Below are positions 27,275 to 36,074 of a stretch of 64,000 nt of DNA, one piece after another. A program made the position numbers and the translations under genes. Source of the DNA: Hoyosella levis (GTDB lineage Bacteria > Actinomycetota > Actinomycetes > Mycobacteriales > Mycobacteriaceae); contig NZ_BQYM01000001.1 of assembly GCF_026008515.1 (NCBI RefSeq), positions 124,001-188,000 on the forward strand. The letters are read 5' to 3'. The notes beneath the pieces were generated by a model, which saw only the letters and a program-made list of their open reading frames with translations, was not told the origin of the DNA and made no database searches. How positions within the stretch are numbered: position 1 is the first letter of the stretch; the number at the start of each line of letters is the position of its first letter.

Positions 27275-28032
27275 TGTGCCGCCACCTCGCCCGCATCGGC
27301 GGGCCCATCACGGTGGGCGATGTGCCTGCTCGCGGAGCGCACTCGCTGGCGCACCAGGCCCACGCGCCCCGGTACATGCGCGGCACCGGCACCCTCAACG
27401 TCGACGGCTACGGCGTGGCCTGGAGCAACGGCGCGGGATGGCAGCGCTACCGGCGGGCCGTGCCACCGTGGGCGGACCCGTCCGGCGAGGCCGTGCTCGG
27501 CGCGGTCACCGCCACCGCCGTCATGGCGGTGATGCGGGGCGCCACCACGGGAATGCCCTTGAGCGAGCACGCCTGCGCGCCGTTCACCGCCGAGCAGTGG
27601 GCGTTCTCCCACAACGGGTATGCCACCGGCTGGCCCGGCAGCCTCGTGCCGCTCGCCGGGGAGATCCCGCTGGCGGACCTGATGACCCTCGACGCGTCGG
27701 TGGACTCGGCGGTGCTGTGGGCGTGGCTGCGCCATCGCCTGCGCACGGAGGCTGATCCCGCCGCGCTGCTGCTCGAACTGGTTTCCCGCGTCGCCGAGGC
27801 CGCGCCCGGCTCGCGGATGAACCTGCTGCTCAGCGACGGCACGACCATCCTCGCCACGGCCTGGGGGCACAGTCTCGCCTGGTGGCGCGACGGCGGCGAG
27901 ATCGTCGTGGCCAGCGAGCCCACTGATGACGCGCCCGGATGGCAATGGGTTCCCGACGGCCAGCTGCTCGTCGCCCGGCCCGGCGGCGTGGAGACCATCG
28001 CTATCGCCAGCACGGCCAGCCCACCGCCCTGA
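27274..28032 (+). CDS. egtC: Gamma-glutamyl-hercynylcysteine sulfoxide amidohydrolase EgtC
   Basis: A 252-residue class II glutamine amidotransferase-like hydrolase. Cys2 directly follows the initiator Met (MCRHLARIGG) and acts as the N-terminal nucleophile; the oxyanion segment FSHNGYATGWPG is present. It removes the gamma-glutamyl group from the EgtB product. The start overlaps the egtB stop by one base. It is followed after 58 bases by egtD. Confidence 0.94.
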   Translation: MCRHLARIGGPITVGDVPARGAHSLAHQAHAPRYMRGTGTLNVDGYGVAWSNGAGWQRYRRAVPPWADPSGEAVLGAVTATAVMAVMRGATTGMPLSEHACAPFTAEQWAFSHNGYATGWPGSLVPLAGEIPLADLMTLDASVDSAVLWAWLRHRLRTEADPAALLLELVSRVAEAAPGSRMNLLLSDGTTILATAWGHSLAWWRDGGEIVVASEPTDDAPGWQWVPDGQLLVARPGGVETIAIASTASPPP

Positions 28033-28090
28033 GCTAGCCTCCCGCACGCCCCCCTTCGCAGCCACCCCAATTTCAAGATCACGGAGCACC

Positions 28091-29083
28091 ATGGTGAACA
28101 GCACGCAGCGCCTCGACGTCCATCTCGCCGACGATGCCCGCGCGGAGGCGCTTGTCGCGGACGTGCGCGACGGGCTCGCCGCGCGCCCCCGCGCCCTGCC
28201 CCCGAAGTGGTTCTACGACGCCACCGGCAGCGAGCTGTTCGAGCAGATCACCCGCCTGCCCGAGTACTACCCCACCCGAACCGAGAAGGCCCTGCTCACC
28301 GACCGCGCGCCCGAGATCGCCACGATCACCGGGGCACGCACCATCGTCGAGCTCGGGTCCGGGTCCTCGGAGAAGACGCGGCTGCTGCTCGATGCCCTCG
28401 GCCAGTCCGGCACGCTCGCCACCTATGTCGCCCAGGACGTCTCGCCCGCCGCGCTCGAATCAGCGATGACCGAGCTCGAGCAGGACTATCCCCGGCTGGC
28501 CGTGCATGGAGTGGTCAGCGATTTCTCCGCCGGCGGGTTCCGCGACGGCCTGCGGTTCGTCCCCGGCTACCCCGACCGGTTGATGGTGTTCCTCGGCGGC
28601 ACGATCGGCAACCTCGACCCCGCCGAGCGGGCCGCGTTCCTCGCGGCGATGCGCGAGGCCCTGCGCCCCGGCGAGCATGTGCTCCTCGGGGCGGGGCTGA
28701 TCATCGACGAGGCCGCCATGGTCGCGGCCTACGATGATTCCGCCGGGGTGACCGCGGAGTTCAACCGCAATGTGCTCGCGGTGATGAACCGGGAGCTCGG
28801 CGCGGACTTCCCCGTCGAGGAGTTCGAGCACGTCGCGGTGTGGGACGCGACCCAGAAGTGGATCGAGATGCGGCTGCGCGCGAGGTCCGCGATGACCGTC
28901 CGCATCCCCGGCGCTGGGCTGCAGGTCGATCTTGCTGCCGGGGAGGAGATCCGCACGGAGATCTCCGCGAAGTTCGACCGGCCCGCGCTCGAGGCGGAGA
29001 TGGCCGCGCAGGGCCTGCCGGTGGTGCACGCGTGGCAGGATCCGGGCTCGCGGTTCGCGCTGCTTCTCGCGCGCGTGGAGTAG
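28091..29083 (+). CDS. egtD: Histidine N-alpha-methyltransferase EgtD
   Basis: A 330-residue SAM-dependent enzyme that trimethylates histidine to hercynine, the first step of the pathway. Markers are WFYDATGSELFEQITRLPEYYPTRTE near residue 40, the SAM loop VELGSGSSEKTRLLLDAL, FLGGTIGNLDP and the histidine-site region around FNRNVLAVMNREL. The ATG has GGAG upstream. It closes the egtABCD cluster; the PLP-dependent C-S lyase egtE is not encoded in this window. Confidence 0.95.
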   Translation: MVNSTQRLDVHLADDARAEALVADVRDGLAARPRALPPKWFYDATGSELFEQITRLPEYYPTRTEKALLTDRAPEIATITGARTIVELGSGSSEKTRLLLDALGQSGTLATYVAQDVSPAALESAMTELEQDYPRLAVHGVVSDFSAGGFRDGLRFVPGYPDRLMVFLGGTIGNLDPAERAAFLAAMREALRPGEHVLLGAGLIIDEAAMVAAYDDSAGVTAEFNRNVLAVMNRELGADFPVEEFEHVAVWDATQKWIEMRLRARSAMTVRIPGAGLQVDLAAGEEIRTEISAKFDRPALEAEMAAQGLPVVHAWQDPGSRFALLLARVE

Positions 29084-29134
29084 GGCTCGGATCCTGGCCC
29101 GCCGCGCGTGCCTCCGGGAACCGCCGCGCGTGCC

Positions 29135-29181
29135 GATCATGAAGATCCAGCCACGCTGGAGGTGGCTCGGCTTTCATGATC
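29135..29181. repeat. Dispersed hairpin repeat, family B copy 1
   Basis: Outer arms GATCATGAA (29135-29143) and TTCATGATC (29173-29181) enclose GATCCAGCCAC and a second small stem AGCCAC/GTGGCT. It lies 51 bases after egtD and may end the egt transcript. Related copies are at 52117-52163 and 52924-52974. Confidence 0.7.
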
Positions 29182-29282
29182 ATCCGATGCGGGAACGTTG
29201 CAATGCACCCCTCGTGGATGTCCGATTTGAGGACTACCATGTCTGGTAGGTCGGGAAACAACCTGATCAGAGGTGATGCTTT

Positions 29283-29861
29283 ATGCGCACGACAACAATT
29301 CGACGCGTTCTGGCGTCGTTGATGGGCTCGATGCTGCTAGCCATTGGCTTGGTCGCAGGGCCAGGCGTGCTGGGCTCGGCAGTAGCGGGCGCCTCCCCGT
29401 ACTGCGGGATCACCTGGGGCTCGCTCGACAAGTCCTGGCAGCACTATTCCAGCGGCACAGTGACCAATGTGCGCTCTGGACGCCACGCCTGCTACGACCG
29501 TCTGGTCGTTGATGTCGCGGGCCCGGTCGCGGGCTACAACGTCCGCTATGTCGATGTGGTGCGGGCCCAGGGCTCCGGCTTCGAGGTGCCGCTGCGTGGG
29601 GGCGCCCGGCTGCAGGTGATCGTTCACGCCCCCGCCTACAACGAGCACGGCAACCCCACCTATTCGCCAGCCAATCGCAGCGAGCTGGTGAACGTCCGGG
29701 GCTACGACACGTTCCGCCAGGCAGCGTTCGCCGGAACGTTCGAGGGCCAGACATCAGTGGGCCTCGGTGTGCGGGCACGGCTGCCCTTCCGGGTCTTCAC
29801 CCTTGAGGGCCCCGGCACGTCGTCCCGCGTGGTGATCGACGTGGCGCACTACTGGCAGTAG
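29283..29861 (+). CDS. Secreted AMIN-like domain protein
   Basis: A 192-residue exported protein. A basic N-terminus and hydrophobic core end near AVAGASPYCG (cleavage about residue 38). The mature part shows the actinobacterial AMIN-like pattern: CGITWGSLDK, two cysteines (in YCG and HACYD), RLVVDVAGPVAGYNVRYVDVVRAQGSG, VNVRGYDTFRQAAFAGTFEGQTSVGLGVRARLPFRVF, VVIDVAH. The fold may bind cell-wall components; function is unknown. Upstream is a weak GAGGTG ribosome site. A hairpin terminator and repeat C follow. Confidence 0.8.
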   Translation: MRTTTIRRVLASLMGSMLLAIGLVAGPGVLGSAVAGASPYCGITWGSLDKSWQHYSSGTVTNVRSGRHACYDRLVVDVAGPVAGYNVRYVDVVRAQGSGFEVPLRGGARLQVIVHAPAYNEHGNPTYSPANRSELVNVRGYDTFRQAAFAGTFEGQTSVGLGVRARLPFRVFTLEGPGTSSRVVIDVAHYWQ

Positions 29862-29877
29862 CCTGCCGCGGTCGGCG

Positions 29878-29905
29878 CCTGGCCCTGGCAAGGGCCGGGG
29901 CCAGG
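29878..29905 (+). terminator. Hairpin terminator after the AMIN-like gene
   Basis: CCTGGCCC (29878-29885) pairs perfectly with GGGCCAGG (29898-29905), with further GGCCCT/AGGGCC pairing possible inside. It lies 17 bases after the stop codon. Confidence 0.65.
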
Positions 29906-29943
29906 AGTCGGCGTGACCGCGTGGTCGCTCGACAGCGTGGAAG

Positions 29944-30012
29944 CAAAAGCACCGGAAGCAGTCAAACGCGATAGAAGCAACCCTGGATTTTCCGCGGCTT
30001 CTATCGCGTTTG
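29944..30012. repeat. Dispersed hairpin repeat, family C copy 1
   Basis: Begins with CAAAAGCACCGGAAGC and then forms a perfect 16-base stem CAAACGCGATAGAAGC (29963-29978) with its complement at 29997-30012. The first 28 bases match copy 2 (59748 onward) at 27 positions. Located where the AMIN-like gene and the nuclease-helicase gene converge. Confidence 0.72.
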
Positions 30013-30071
30013 CGCTTGTGGCGGCGGCCGCAAACCACCCCGGCCTACCCCGGTCCAGCCCGGCCGGGGCT

Positions 30072-33000
30072 TCAGCCTGGCGCGGCGGCGCACAGACCGA
30101 GGAACGCGCCAAGTTCGGCGAGGCCATCGGGCGTGGAGGGCATGTAGTCGGTCAGCGCGCGCGAGCGGATGATCACCGCGCGCCATTGGCCACGCGAGAT
30201 GGCGACGTTGAGCCGGTTGCGGGACATGAGGAACCCCATGCCGCGCGGCACGTCCTCTACAGCGGAGGCGGTCATGGACACGATGGCGACGGCGGCCTGG
30301 CGGCCCTGGAACTTGTCGACGGTGCCCACGAGCACTTCGCCGAGGCTGGCTTCGCGCAGCACGGCCCCGATCAGGTCCACCTGAGCGTTGTAGGGGGCGA
30401 CGACGATGATGTCGGACTGTCCGAGGGGGCGGTCGGGCTCATCGCGGGCAGGCGTCCAGGCGATGCCGAGCAGCCTGTTGATCGTGTCGCGCACGGCGTG
30501 GGCCTCCTCGATCGACGAGGTGGCGTTTCCGCGGTGATCGATGACCTCTACCGCGATGCCCGGCGCGATGCCCGCGAGATGGCGAGCAGTGGTCACCGCG
30601 GCCTGGGAACCGAGGCGTCCCTCGTAGGAGAGCGTGGAGACTGCCTCGCACAGGGCGGGGTGCATGCGGAAAGTGGTCTGGAGGAAGTAGCCGTGGCTCT
30701 CGGGCATCGTGGCGCGGCCCGCGAGGATCCAGCCCAGCGCCGAGAGGTCGACAGGCTCGGGGTGGGTGCCCTGGCTGACCTGCGGGAGCTGCTGCGGGTC
30801 GCCGAGGAGGAGCAGGTTCCGGGTGCTGGCGGTGACAGCGAGGGTGTTGGCGAGCGAGTACTGCCCGGCCTCGTCGATGACGAGCAGGTCGAGCGATTGC
30901 TCGGGCACCTGGTTGGGGTTGGAGAATGTCCAGGCCGTGCCGCCGACGACGATGCCGCCGTGGGCTTGATCGATCAGCCCCGGCAGTGCTTTCTTCGCCA
31001 CGGTGGTCCATAGCTCGGAATGGAGCCGGTTCTCGGCCTTGACCACTTGCGTGGCGGGCACACCGGCCTCGGCGATGCCATCGAGCATGTTCTCGACGAC
31101 GGAGTGGCTTTGCGCGACCACGCCGACCTTCCAGCCGTGATCGTTGACCAGGGCGGCGATGACGCGGGACCCGGTGAAGGTCTTGCCGGTGCCGGGCGGG
31201 CCCTGCACGGCGAGGTAGGAGTCCGCGAGGTCAAGCAGGGTGGCGGTGATGGCGGTGGCCGTGTCGCCGTTGCTCGCGGGCGCGGGCGGGCGCCCGCTGC
31301 GGGTGCGGGGGGTGTTGCGCTGCAGGATGTCGAGCCCCGCGCTCGCGGGCATGCCGGGCCAGGTGCTGTCGCATTCCTCGGCGAGGGTGGCGATGGCGGC
31401 CTCGAGGCTGGCGGTGGCGGGCGGCGCGGTGGGGGCGAGCGCGACGGGCAGGTCCTCGTGCGGCCCGGCTCCGCGGGGGGCGCGCTCGCGCAGGACCGCG
31501 CCCGTGCTGGGGTAGCGGATCCCGGCGTCGTCGCACTCGTCCTCGGTGCACAGGTGCGCGTTGCCCACGGCCCGTCCCTGGGGCACTGGCTGGTTGAGCG
31601 TGTCGGGGGCGGGCGGGGCGTAGAGGGTGTGCACGTCGGCTCCCTCGCGGACCCCGGATCCGGTGGGCATGTCGCCGCGCAGGTGCAGGTAGCGGCAGTA
31701 GCTGGACCGGGGGGTGGGCTTGTCCCAGTCGGTGATGACAGTGGCGCGCTCGATGAGCAGGGCATCATTGGCGTCGGCGAGGTCCGCGTCCGCGGCGGTG
31801 AGGCGGTCGAAGTGTGCCCACCAGAAGGGCTTGCGCTCGCGCTTGTGGTAGTTCAGGGCGGCGGCGAGCATGGCGGCGGCCTGGCGCACATCGTCGCGGG
31901 GACGCTCGCCGGAATGCGCGAGGAGGGACTGCTCGAGCGCGGTGGTCGAGTCGTCGTCGAGCGTCTCGTCGGGGCCGAGCAGCCCGGTCGGGGCGCGGAG
32001 CTCGATGCCGTGGTCGAGGGCGTGGCCAAGCAGCCAGTTGCGCAGGTGGAGGGTGGAATCGCAGTCGTAGCGGTTGTAGTCGGCGATGGAGTCGAGGATG
32101 GCGGAGGCCTCGGCTAGCTCCCCGCGTGCCCGCAGGTCGGTGAAGTGCGCGTACTCCACGATGGAGTCGCCGGCGGTGGTGACGTCGCCGCCGCGCAGGT
32201 GGTCGCCCATGTACAGCGGCTCGAGCTTCTTGATGCTGTAGGACGGCTTGCCGACGCGCAGGGCGCGGCGCACGATCGGGTACAGGTCGATCAGCACGTT
32301 GGCGCGCAGGAGATCGTCGATCTCGTTCTCGCACGCGCCGTGGCGACCGGCGAGGCGGCGCAGCGCGGTCTTCTCGTAGGGCGCGTAGTGGTAGACGTGC
32401 ATGTCGGGATAGCGTGCGCGCCGCTTGCTGACGTAGTCGACGAAGTCGATGAGCGCTTGCTTCTCCTCGGCGCGGTCATGCGCCCAGAACGCCACGAACG
32501 TCGTCTCCATGCCGGGTTCCTGCGCGTCGAGGTCCTCGTCGGGGGACTCGACGAGGCCGAAGAGGTATTCCAGCCCCCAGTCCGGGTCCGCGCCGTCCGC
32601 CCAGAGCGGATCGCCCTCGAAGTCGAAGAACACATCTCCGGGGCTGGGCTCGGGCAGCTCGCCGAGCGCGTCGGGCGCGTGCAGGAGGTAGTAGGGGGCG
32701 CCGGTTTCCTCCTCGATGAGCTGGGCCTGGGCCTGGGCGCGCAGCCGCTCGAGCGCGGGCACCGATACGCCGGGCACCCGGTCCTCGCCGGGCAGGGTGG
32801 CGATCGCGTCGATGGTGGTGATGCCCACGGCCATCAGCCGGGCGCGCTGCACGCTGGTGAGCCCGGCGACGAGGCTGGGGTCGCGGGCCGCGAGCACATC
32901 CTCGGCGACGAGGTCGCTGTGCACGTTGACGGTGTAGCGGGGGTCCCCCCACAGCACGGGGCCGTCCTCGGCGAGATGCTCGGCAAGGATGTGGTCGAGG

Positions 33001-33659
33001 CGGGCGCGGCGCTGCCGGTAGACGGGCAGGATGTCGGCGAGCTGATGGTGAGTGATGGTGCCATCGCCGAGGACGAGGCGCGCCGTACCGGTGGTGGGGA
33101 TGCCCGCGTGCTCGAGCTGGTCGGCGTAGGCGGCGAGCTGCAGCAGCGCGGTGACCCGGGCGTGGCGGGACAGCTTGGTGTCGTAGACGGTGTAGCGGGG
33201 GCCGTCGGCACCGCGCTGCTCGTGGCCGTCGTGGTGCTCGCCGTCGTCGCTCTCAGCGTCGAGCTGGGCGACGTCGGCCCGGACGAGGAAGTCGCAGAAT
33301 CCCGCGAACTGCCCATCATAGAAGGTGCCCTGGTAGACGACGGGCGCCCCGCCGCGCAATGCCGCGAGGGTCGCCTCATGCGCCGCGACGAGGTCCTCGT
33401 GGGCGAACCGGGGGCGCGGGATCTCCACCACAGCGTCGCCGTGCTCTCCCCGGTAGCGCTGGAGGAGTCGTTGCTCGTGCTCGTCGCCAAGCTCGGCCGC
33501 GCGGGCAAGCATCGCGTCCTCCCCCGCCGCGGGCAGGGTGTAGCGGCCGAGCTTCGCATCGAGGGTGCGCAGCAGGTCGAACTCGCTAGTGGCGGCGAGC
33601 GCGAGGTCTGTGGCGCTGCACACGACCCGGGTCGGGATGGTGCGGTCGAGGATGAACAC
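30072..33659 (-). CDS. TM0106-type RecB-like nuclease fused to an RNase H-like domain and SF1 helicase
   Basis: A 1195-residue nucleic-acid enzyme. The N-terminal third is a RecB-like nuclease (FCDFLVRADV...YTVYDTKLSRHARVTALLQLAAYADQLE). The middle holds a predicted RNase H-like exonuclease domain (VFFDFEGDP, YHYAPYEKTAL, YNRYDCDSTLHLRNWL). The C-terminal third is a DNA2/UPF1-type helicase with Walker A GPPGTGKT (about 818), Walker B LLVIDEAGQ (about 925), GDPQQLPQ, and final motifs VGTVDKFQGRQAAVAIVSM and LNVAISRGQWRAVII. The start is a GTG. DNA repair or foreign-DNA processing is likely; the exact role is not established. Confidence 0.88.
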   Translation of the reverse strand: MFILDRTIPTRVVCSATDLALAATSEFDLLRTLDAKLGRYTLPAAGEDAMLARAAELGDEHEQRLLQRYRGEHGDAVVEIPRPRFAHEDLVAAHEATLAALRGGAPVVYQGTFYDGQFAGFCDFLVRADVAQLDAESDDGEHHDGHEQRGADGPRYTVYDTKLSRHARVTALLQLAAYADQLEHAGIPTTGTARLVLGDGTITHHQLADILPVYRQRRARLDHILAEHLAEDGPVLWGDPRYTVNVHSDLVAEDVLAARDPSLVAGLTSVQRARLMAVGITTIDAIATLPGEDRVPGVSVPALERLRAQAQAQLIEEETGAPYYLLHAPDALGELPEPSPGDVFFDFEGDPLWADGADPDWGLEYLFGLVESPDEDLDAQEPGMETTFVAFWAHDRAEEKQALIDFVDYVSKRRARYPDMHVYHYAPYEKTALRRLAGRHGACENEIDDLLRANVLIDLYPIVRRALRVGKPSYSIKKLEPLYMGDHLRGGDVTTAGDSIVEYAHFTDLRARGELAEASAILDSIADYNRYDCDSTLHLRNWLLGHALDHGIELRAPTGLLGPDETLDDDSTTALEQSLLAHSGERPRDDVRQAAAMLAAALNYHKRERKPFWWAHFDRLTAADADLADANDALLIERATVITDWDKPTPRSSYCRYLHLRGDMPTGSGVREGADVHTLYAPPAPDTLNQPVPQGRAVGNAHLCTEDECDDAGIRYPSTGAVLRERAPRGAGPHEDLPVALAPTAPPATASLEAAIATLAEECDSTWPGMPASAGLDILQRNTPRTRSGRPPAPASNGDTATAITATLLDLADSYLAVQGPPGTGKTFTGSRVIAALVNDHGWKVGVVAQSHSVVENMLDGIAEAGVPATQVVKAENRLHSELWTTVAKKALPGLIDQAHGGIVVGGTAWTFSNPNQVPEQSLDLLVIDEAGQYSLANTLAVTASTRNLLLLGDPQQLPQVSQGTHPEPVDLSALGWILAGRATMPESHGYFLQTTFRMHPALCEAVSTLSYEGRLGSQAAVTTARHLAGIAPGIAVEVIDHRGNATSSIEEAHAVRDTINRLLGIAWTPARDEPDRPLGQSDIIVVAPYNAQVDLIGAVLREASLGEVLVGTVDKFQGRQAAVAIVSMTASAVEDVPRGMGFLMSRNRLNVAISRGQWRAVIIRSRALTDYMPSTPDGLAELGAFLGLCAAAPG

Positions 33660-33797
33660 GGCGGCTCCAGGATTCGGCCACGGGGGCAGGCGGTGCGGGA
33701 TCGGGGGCCACCCTACGTGGCCTGGCCGACATTTTCCGCTTTCCTGCCGCCCCCGTTCTGGCCGCCGCTCGCAGGCCCCCGGGCCTGCCTGGAGGGA

Positions 33798-34682
33798 TCA
33801 GCTCGCGATCTGCGCGCGCGGCCCGGCAGCATCCGCCGCGGCGGCGAGGAACGGGTGCAGCGCGGCATGGAAGGCGACCGGCTCATCGAGCTGCGGGAAA
33901 TGCCCGGAATCCTCGAGGATGACTGCTTCGGCGTGGGGCATGGCCTCGCGGTTCCGCTCGGCCTGGTGGCTCGGGATCATGTTGTCGTGGCGTCCCCAGA
34001 TGACCATGGCGGGGATGTGCCGGTAGTCGGGGAAATGCTTGACGGCGCAGATGGTCTGGCCGAACGGATCGATGACGCCCCGGGTGATGCGCAGGAACGC
34101 GCGACGGGAGTCACGGTCGGCCACGGTGCCGAAGGTCCGCCAGATCTCGAGGGTGCTCGGGCTCGCGGAGATCGGTCGGCCGACCATGGCGGCGAGACGA
34201 CCGGCGGTGCTGGCGAGGCCACGGAGCAAGGGCGAGGCAAGGACGGGCAGGACGAATTCGCTGCCGGGCAGGCTCGCCGCGCGCAGCAAGAGGCTCACCT
34301 CGGGGCCAAGGCCGCCGCTGCTGACGAGGGCGAGGCGCTCGACCTTCTCGGGGAAGAGGTAGAGCATCTGCATGCAGACGCCGCCGCCATAGGAGTGCCC
34401 GACCACGGGTGCGCGGTCGATGCCGAGGTGGTCCATGAGGTCGCGGAGGCTTGCCGCGTGAGCGCTGAGCGTGTAGTCGCCGGGGTTCTTGTCGGAGGCG
34501 CCGCAGCCGTAGAGGTCCACGGCGATCACGCGGAAGTCCTCGGCCAGCCAGGAGATCTGCTCGCCCCAGGAGGCATGCGAGCCGAGCAGGCCATGGACGA
34601 GGATGATCGGGGTGCCCTCGCCGATATCGACGTAGCGGAGGGCGTCACCGTGGAACGCCACGGCCTTGAGGTTGTGCTTCAT
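33798..34682 (-). CDS. Alpha/beta hydrolase
   Basis: A 294-residue cytoplasmic alpha/beta hydrolase. Features are the oxyanion motif LVHGLLGSHASWGEQ, nucleophile GHSYGGG (about residue 100), acid in IWGRHDNMIP and histidine in EDSGHFPQLDEP. It resembles meta-cleavage-product hydrolases and haloperoxidase-like enzymes, but the substrate is not determined. I chose the ATG at 34682 because the longer frame to 34835 crosses AT-rich promoter sequence. A candidate operator lies about 110 bases upstream. Confidence 0.85.
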   Translation of the reverse strand: MKHNLKAVAFHGDALRYVDIGEGTPIILVHGLLGSHASWGEQISWLAEDFRVIAVDLYGCGASDKNPGDYTLSAHAASLRDLMDHLGIDRAPVVGHSYGGGVCMQMLYLFPEKVERLALVSSGGLGPEVSLLLRAASLPGSEFVLPVLASPLLRGLASTAGRLAAMVGRPISASPSTLEIWRTFGTVADRDSRRAFLRITRGVIDPFGQTICAVKHFPDYRHIPAMVIWGRHDNMIPSHQAERNREAMPHAEAVILEDSGHFPQLDEPVAFHAALHPFLAAAADAAGPRAQIAS

Positions 34683-34791
34683 CTGGGGTTCCTGTCCTGT
34701 TGCGCCGTCGCGCACGATCAGGTGTGAACTTTCCTGAAGCGCGACATGTGTTCTAGCTGCACTGTCAACGAATGTACCTGGACCCACATTG

Positions 34792-34809
34792 AGTGCACAA
34801 GTGTTCACT
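34792..34809. promoter_or_regulatory. Candidate operator upstream of the hydrolase
   Basis: AGTG-C-ACA-AG-TGT-T-CACT pairs at seven of nine positions. It sits in an AT-rich stretch between the divergent hydrolase (34682) and secreted-protein (34970) genes. No regulator gene adjoins it. Confidence 0.4.
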
Positions 34810-34969
34810 GATTGCGTGTCGGAGCAATCACGCATGCGATCCGGCCACCGTTTGGCATCGGTTGCGCAACTCCTGGCCCGCCGCCGCCCTGCACCTTCAT
34901 TCTACGTTCTAACGTCGCGCCACAGGCGTTCGACGACCGCGCTCGCGGCAGCACCAAGGATGGAATCCC

Positions 34970-35590
34970 ATGAAGCACTTCCCGCACGTCCGTTCCGCTC
35001 TCGCGCTCGCCGCTGCCAGCGGCCTGGCACTCGCGGTGCCCGCGCTCGCTCTCGCCGAGCCCGTCGCGCAACCGGGCCCCATGCCCTCCGAGGCGGCGCT
35101 GCCGGAGGAATGCCTCGCCCACGACGAGCAGGTCACCTGCGTGTTCAACGAGCCTGGCCGCCATGCCCTGGAGGTTCCCGCGGAGCTAGGGACCGCGACG
35201 ATCGTCGCGACGGGCGCGCACACCACCGACACGGACTCCGGCGCGATCCTCGATCGAGCCACCACGGCGACGAGCACCTTCACCGACCTTGCCGGGAGCA
35301 TCCGCGTGTTTGTCGCCAGCCCGGGCAAGGGCGGCGCGTCCGCCGTGCACACCGAGGCCAGCGAGCAGGACGCCCGCTTCCTCGTGGCGGGCGGCGGCAA
35401 TCCGCTGAGCAATACCTATGCGGACGGCGCGGTGGAGGCGGACGAGGCGGACGCGCCCGGCGTCATCATCATCCTCGGCACGGAAGCCCTGGCCGGGGCC
35501 GGGCTGCAGGATGAGCCGGAGTGCCCGGGGCTGTGCATCGATACCACGATCGAGCAGCTCTACGACGCGTACCGCACGCTCGTTCGCTGA
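34970..35590 (+). CDS. Secreted protein of unknown function
   Basis: A 206-residue exported protein with a clear signal peptide (MKHFPHVRSALALAAASGLALAVPALALAEP, cleavage near residue 29). The mature part is acidic, with four cysteines arranged as two pairs (EECLAHDEQVTCVF and ECPGLC). The segment TCVFNEPGRHALEVPAELGTATIVATGAH recalls the repeat core of glycine-rich-type surface proteins. I do not recognise the family. AAGGA precedes the ATG. It ends 13 bases before the convergent small membrane-protein gene. Confidence 0.65.
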   Translation: MKHFPHVRSALALAAASGLALAVPALALAEPVAQPGPMPSEAALPEECLAHDEQVTCVFNEPGRHALEVPAELGTATIVATGAHTTDTDSGAILDRATTATSTFTDLAGSIRVFVASPGKGGASAVHTEASEQDARFLVAGGGNPLSNTYADGAVEADEADAPGVIIILGTEALAGAGLQDEPECPGLCIDTTIEQLYDAYRTLVR

Positions 35591-35603
35591 CGCGGGCCAC
35601 TTG

Positions 35604-36074
35604 CTAGTCGTACTTGTTGTCGAGCTGCCACATCACGAGAAGGCCGAGCCCGACGATGATGATGAACGCGCTCGAGGGCATGGTCGGCCCCAGCATGGCC
35701 CCACCGAAGGGCTGGGCGAGCAGGACGACCCAGGTAATGACCGCGAGTATCAGGGTGACCGAGAGGCCGATGGGGTTGACATGCGGCCGGCCGGGCAGGC
35801 CGGTCGCATGGAGGTCGAGGTGCAACGTGGTGCTGCGGGACCTGGCCCGGCGTGCTTTGGCGCGGCGCTCGGCGAGCGCCGCCGCGGCGGCGGCCGTGCG
35901 CGGATCCGCGGCGGCTCGTGCTTGCCGCGCGCGCCCGCTCCAGGGCCAGCGCGGCGTGCCGACCGACCTCGTGCCGCGCTCGCGGCGAGCGGTGTCGCGG
36001 TAACCGCTGCGGTACTCCTCGACACGGATGGGCCGCGACGGGTGCCGCGCGCCTCTCCCGCTGCGCCCTGCCAT
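35604..36074 (-). CDS. Small basic membrane-anchored protein, unknown
   Basis: A 156-residue protein from the ATG at 36074. The first 85 residues are very rich in Arg, Ala and Ser; the C-terminus holds two hydrophobic helices (INPIGLSVTLILAVITWVVLLAQPF-like and SSAFIIIVGLGLLVMWQL). The basic part would face the cytoplasm. The open frame extends to 36245, but that part looks like compositional shadow. I do not recognise the family; coding is supported by the convincing C-terminal helices and position. It is divergent from the ABC exporter genes. Confidence 0.5.
   Translation of the reverse strand: MAGRSGRGARHPSRPIRVEEYRSGYRDTARRERGTRSVGTPRWPWSGRARQARAAADPRTAAAAAALAERRAKARRARSRSTTLHLDLHATGLPGRPHVNPIGLSVTLILAVITWVVLLAQPFGGAMLGPTMPSSAFIIIVGLGLLVMWQLDNKYD

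Noticed and set aside
30072-33659. HelR-type rifamycin resistance helicase
   Set aside because: The protein is a nuclease-helicase of the UPF1/DNA2 type, lacks HelR organisation, and no RAE lies upstream.
32145-34727. 860-codon plus-strand frame antisense to the nuclease-helicase
   Set aside because: The opposite strand carries clear helicase and nuclease motifs; this frame shows only Gly/Val/Glu-rich shadow sequence.
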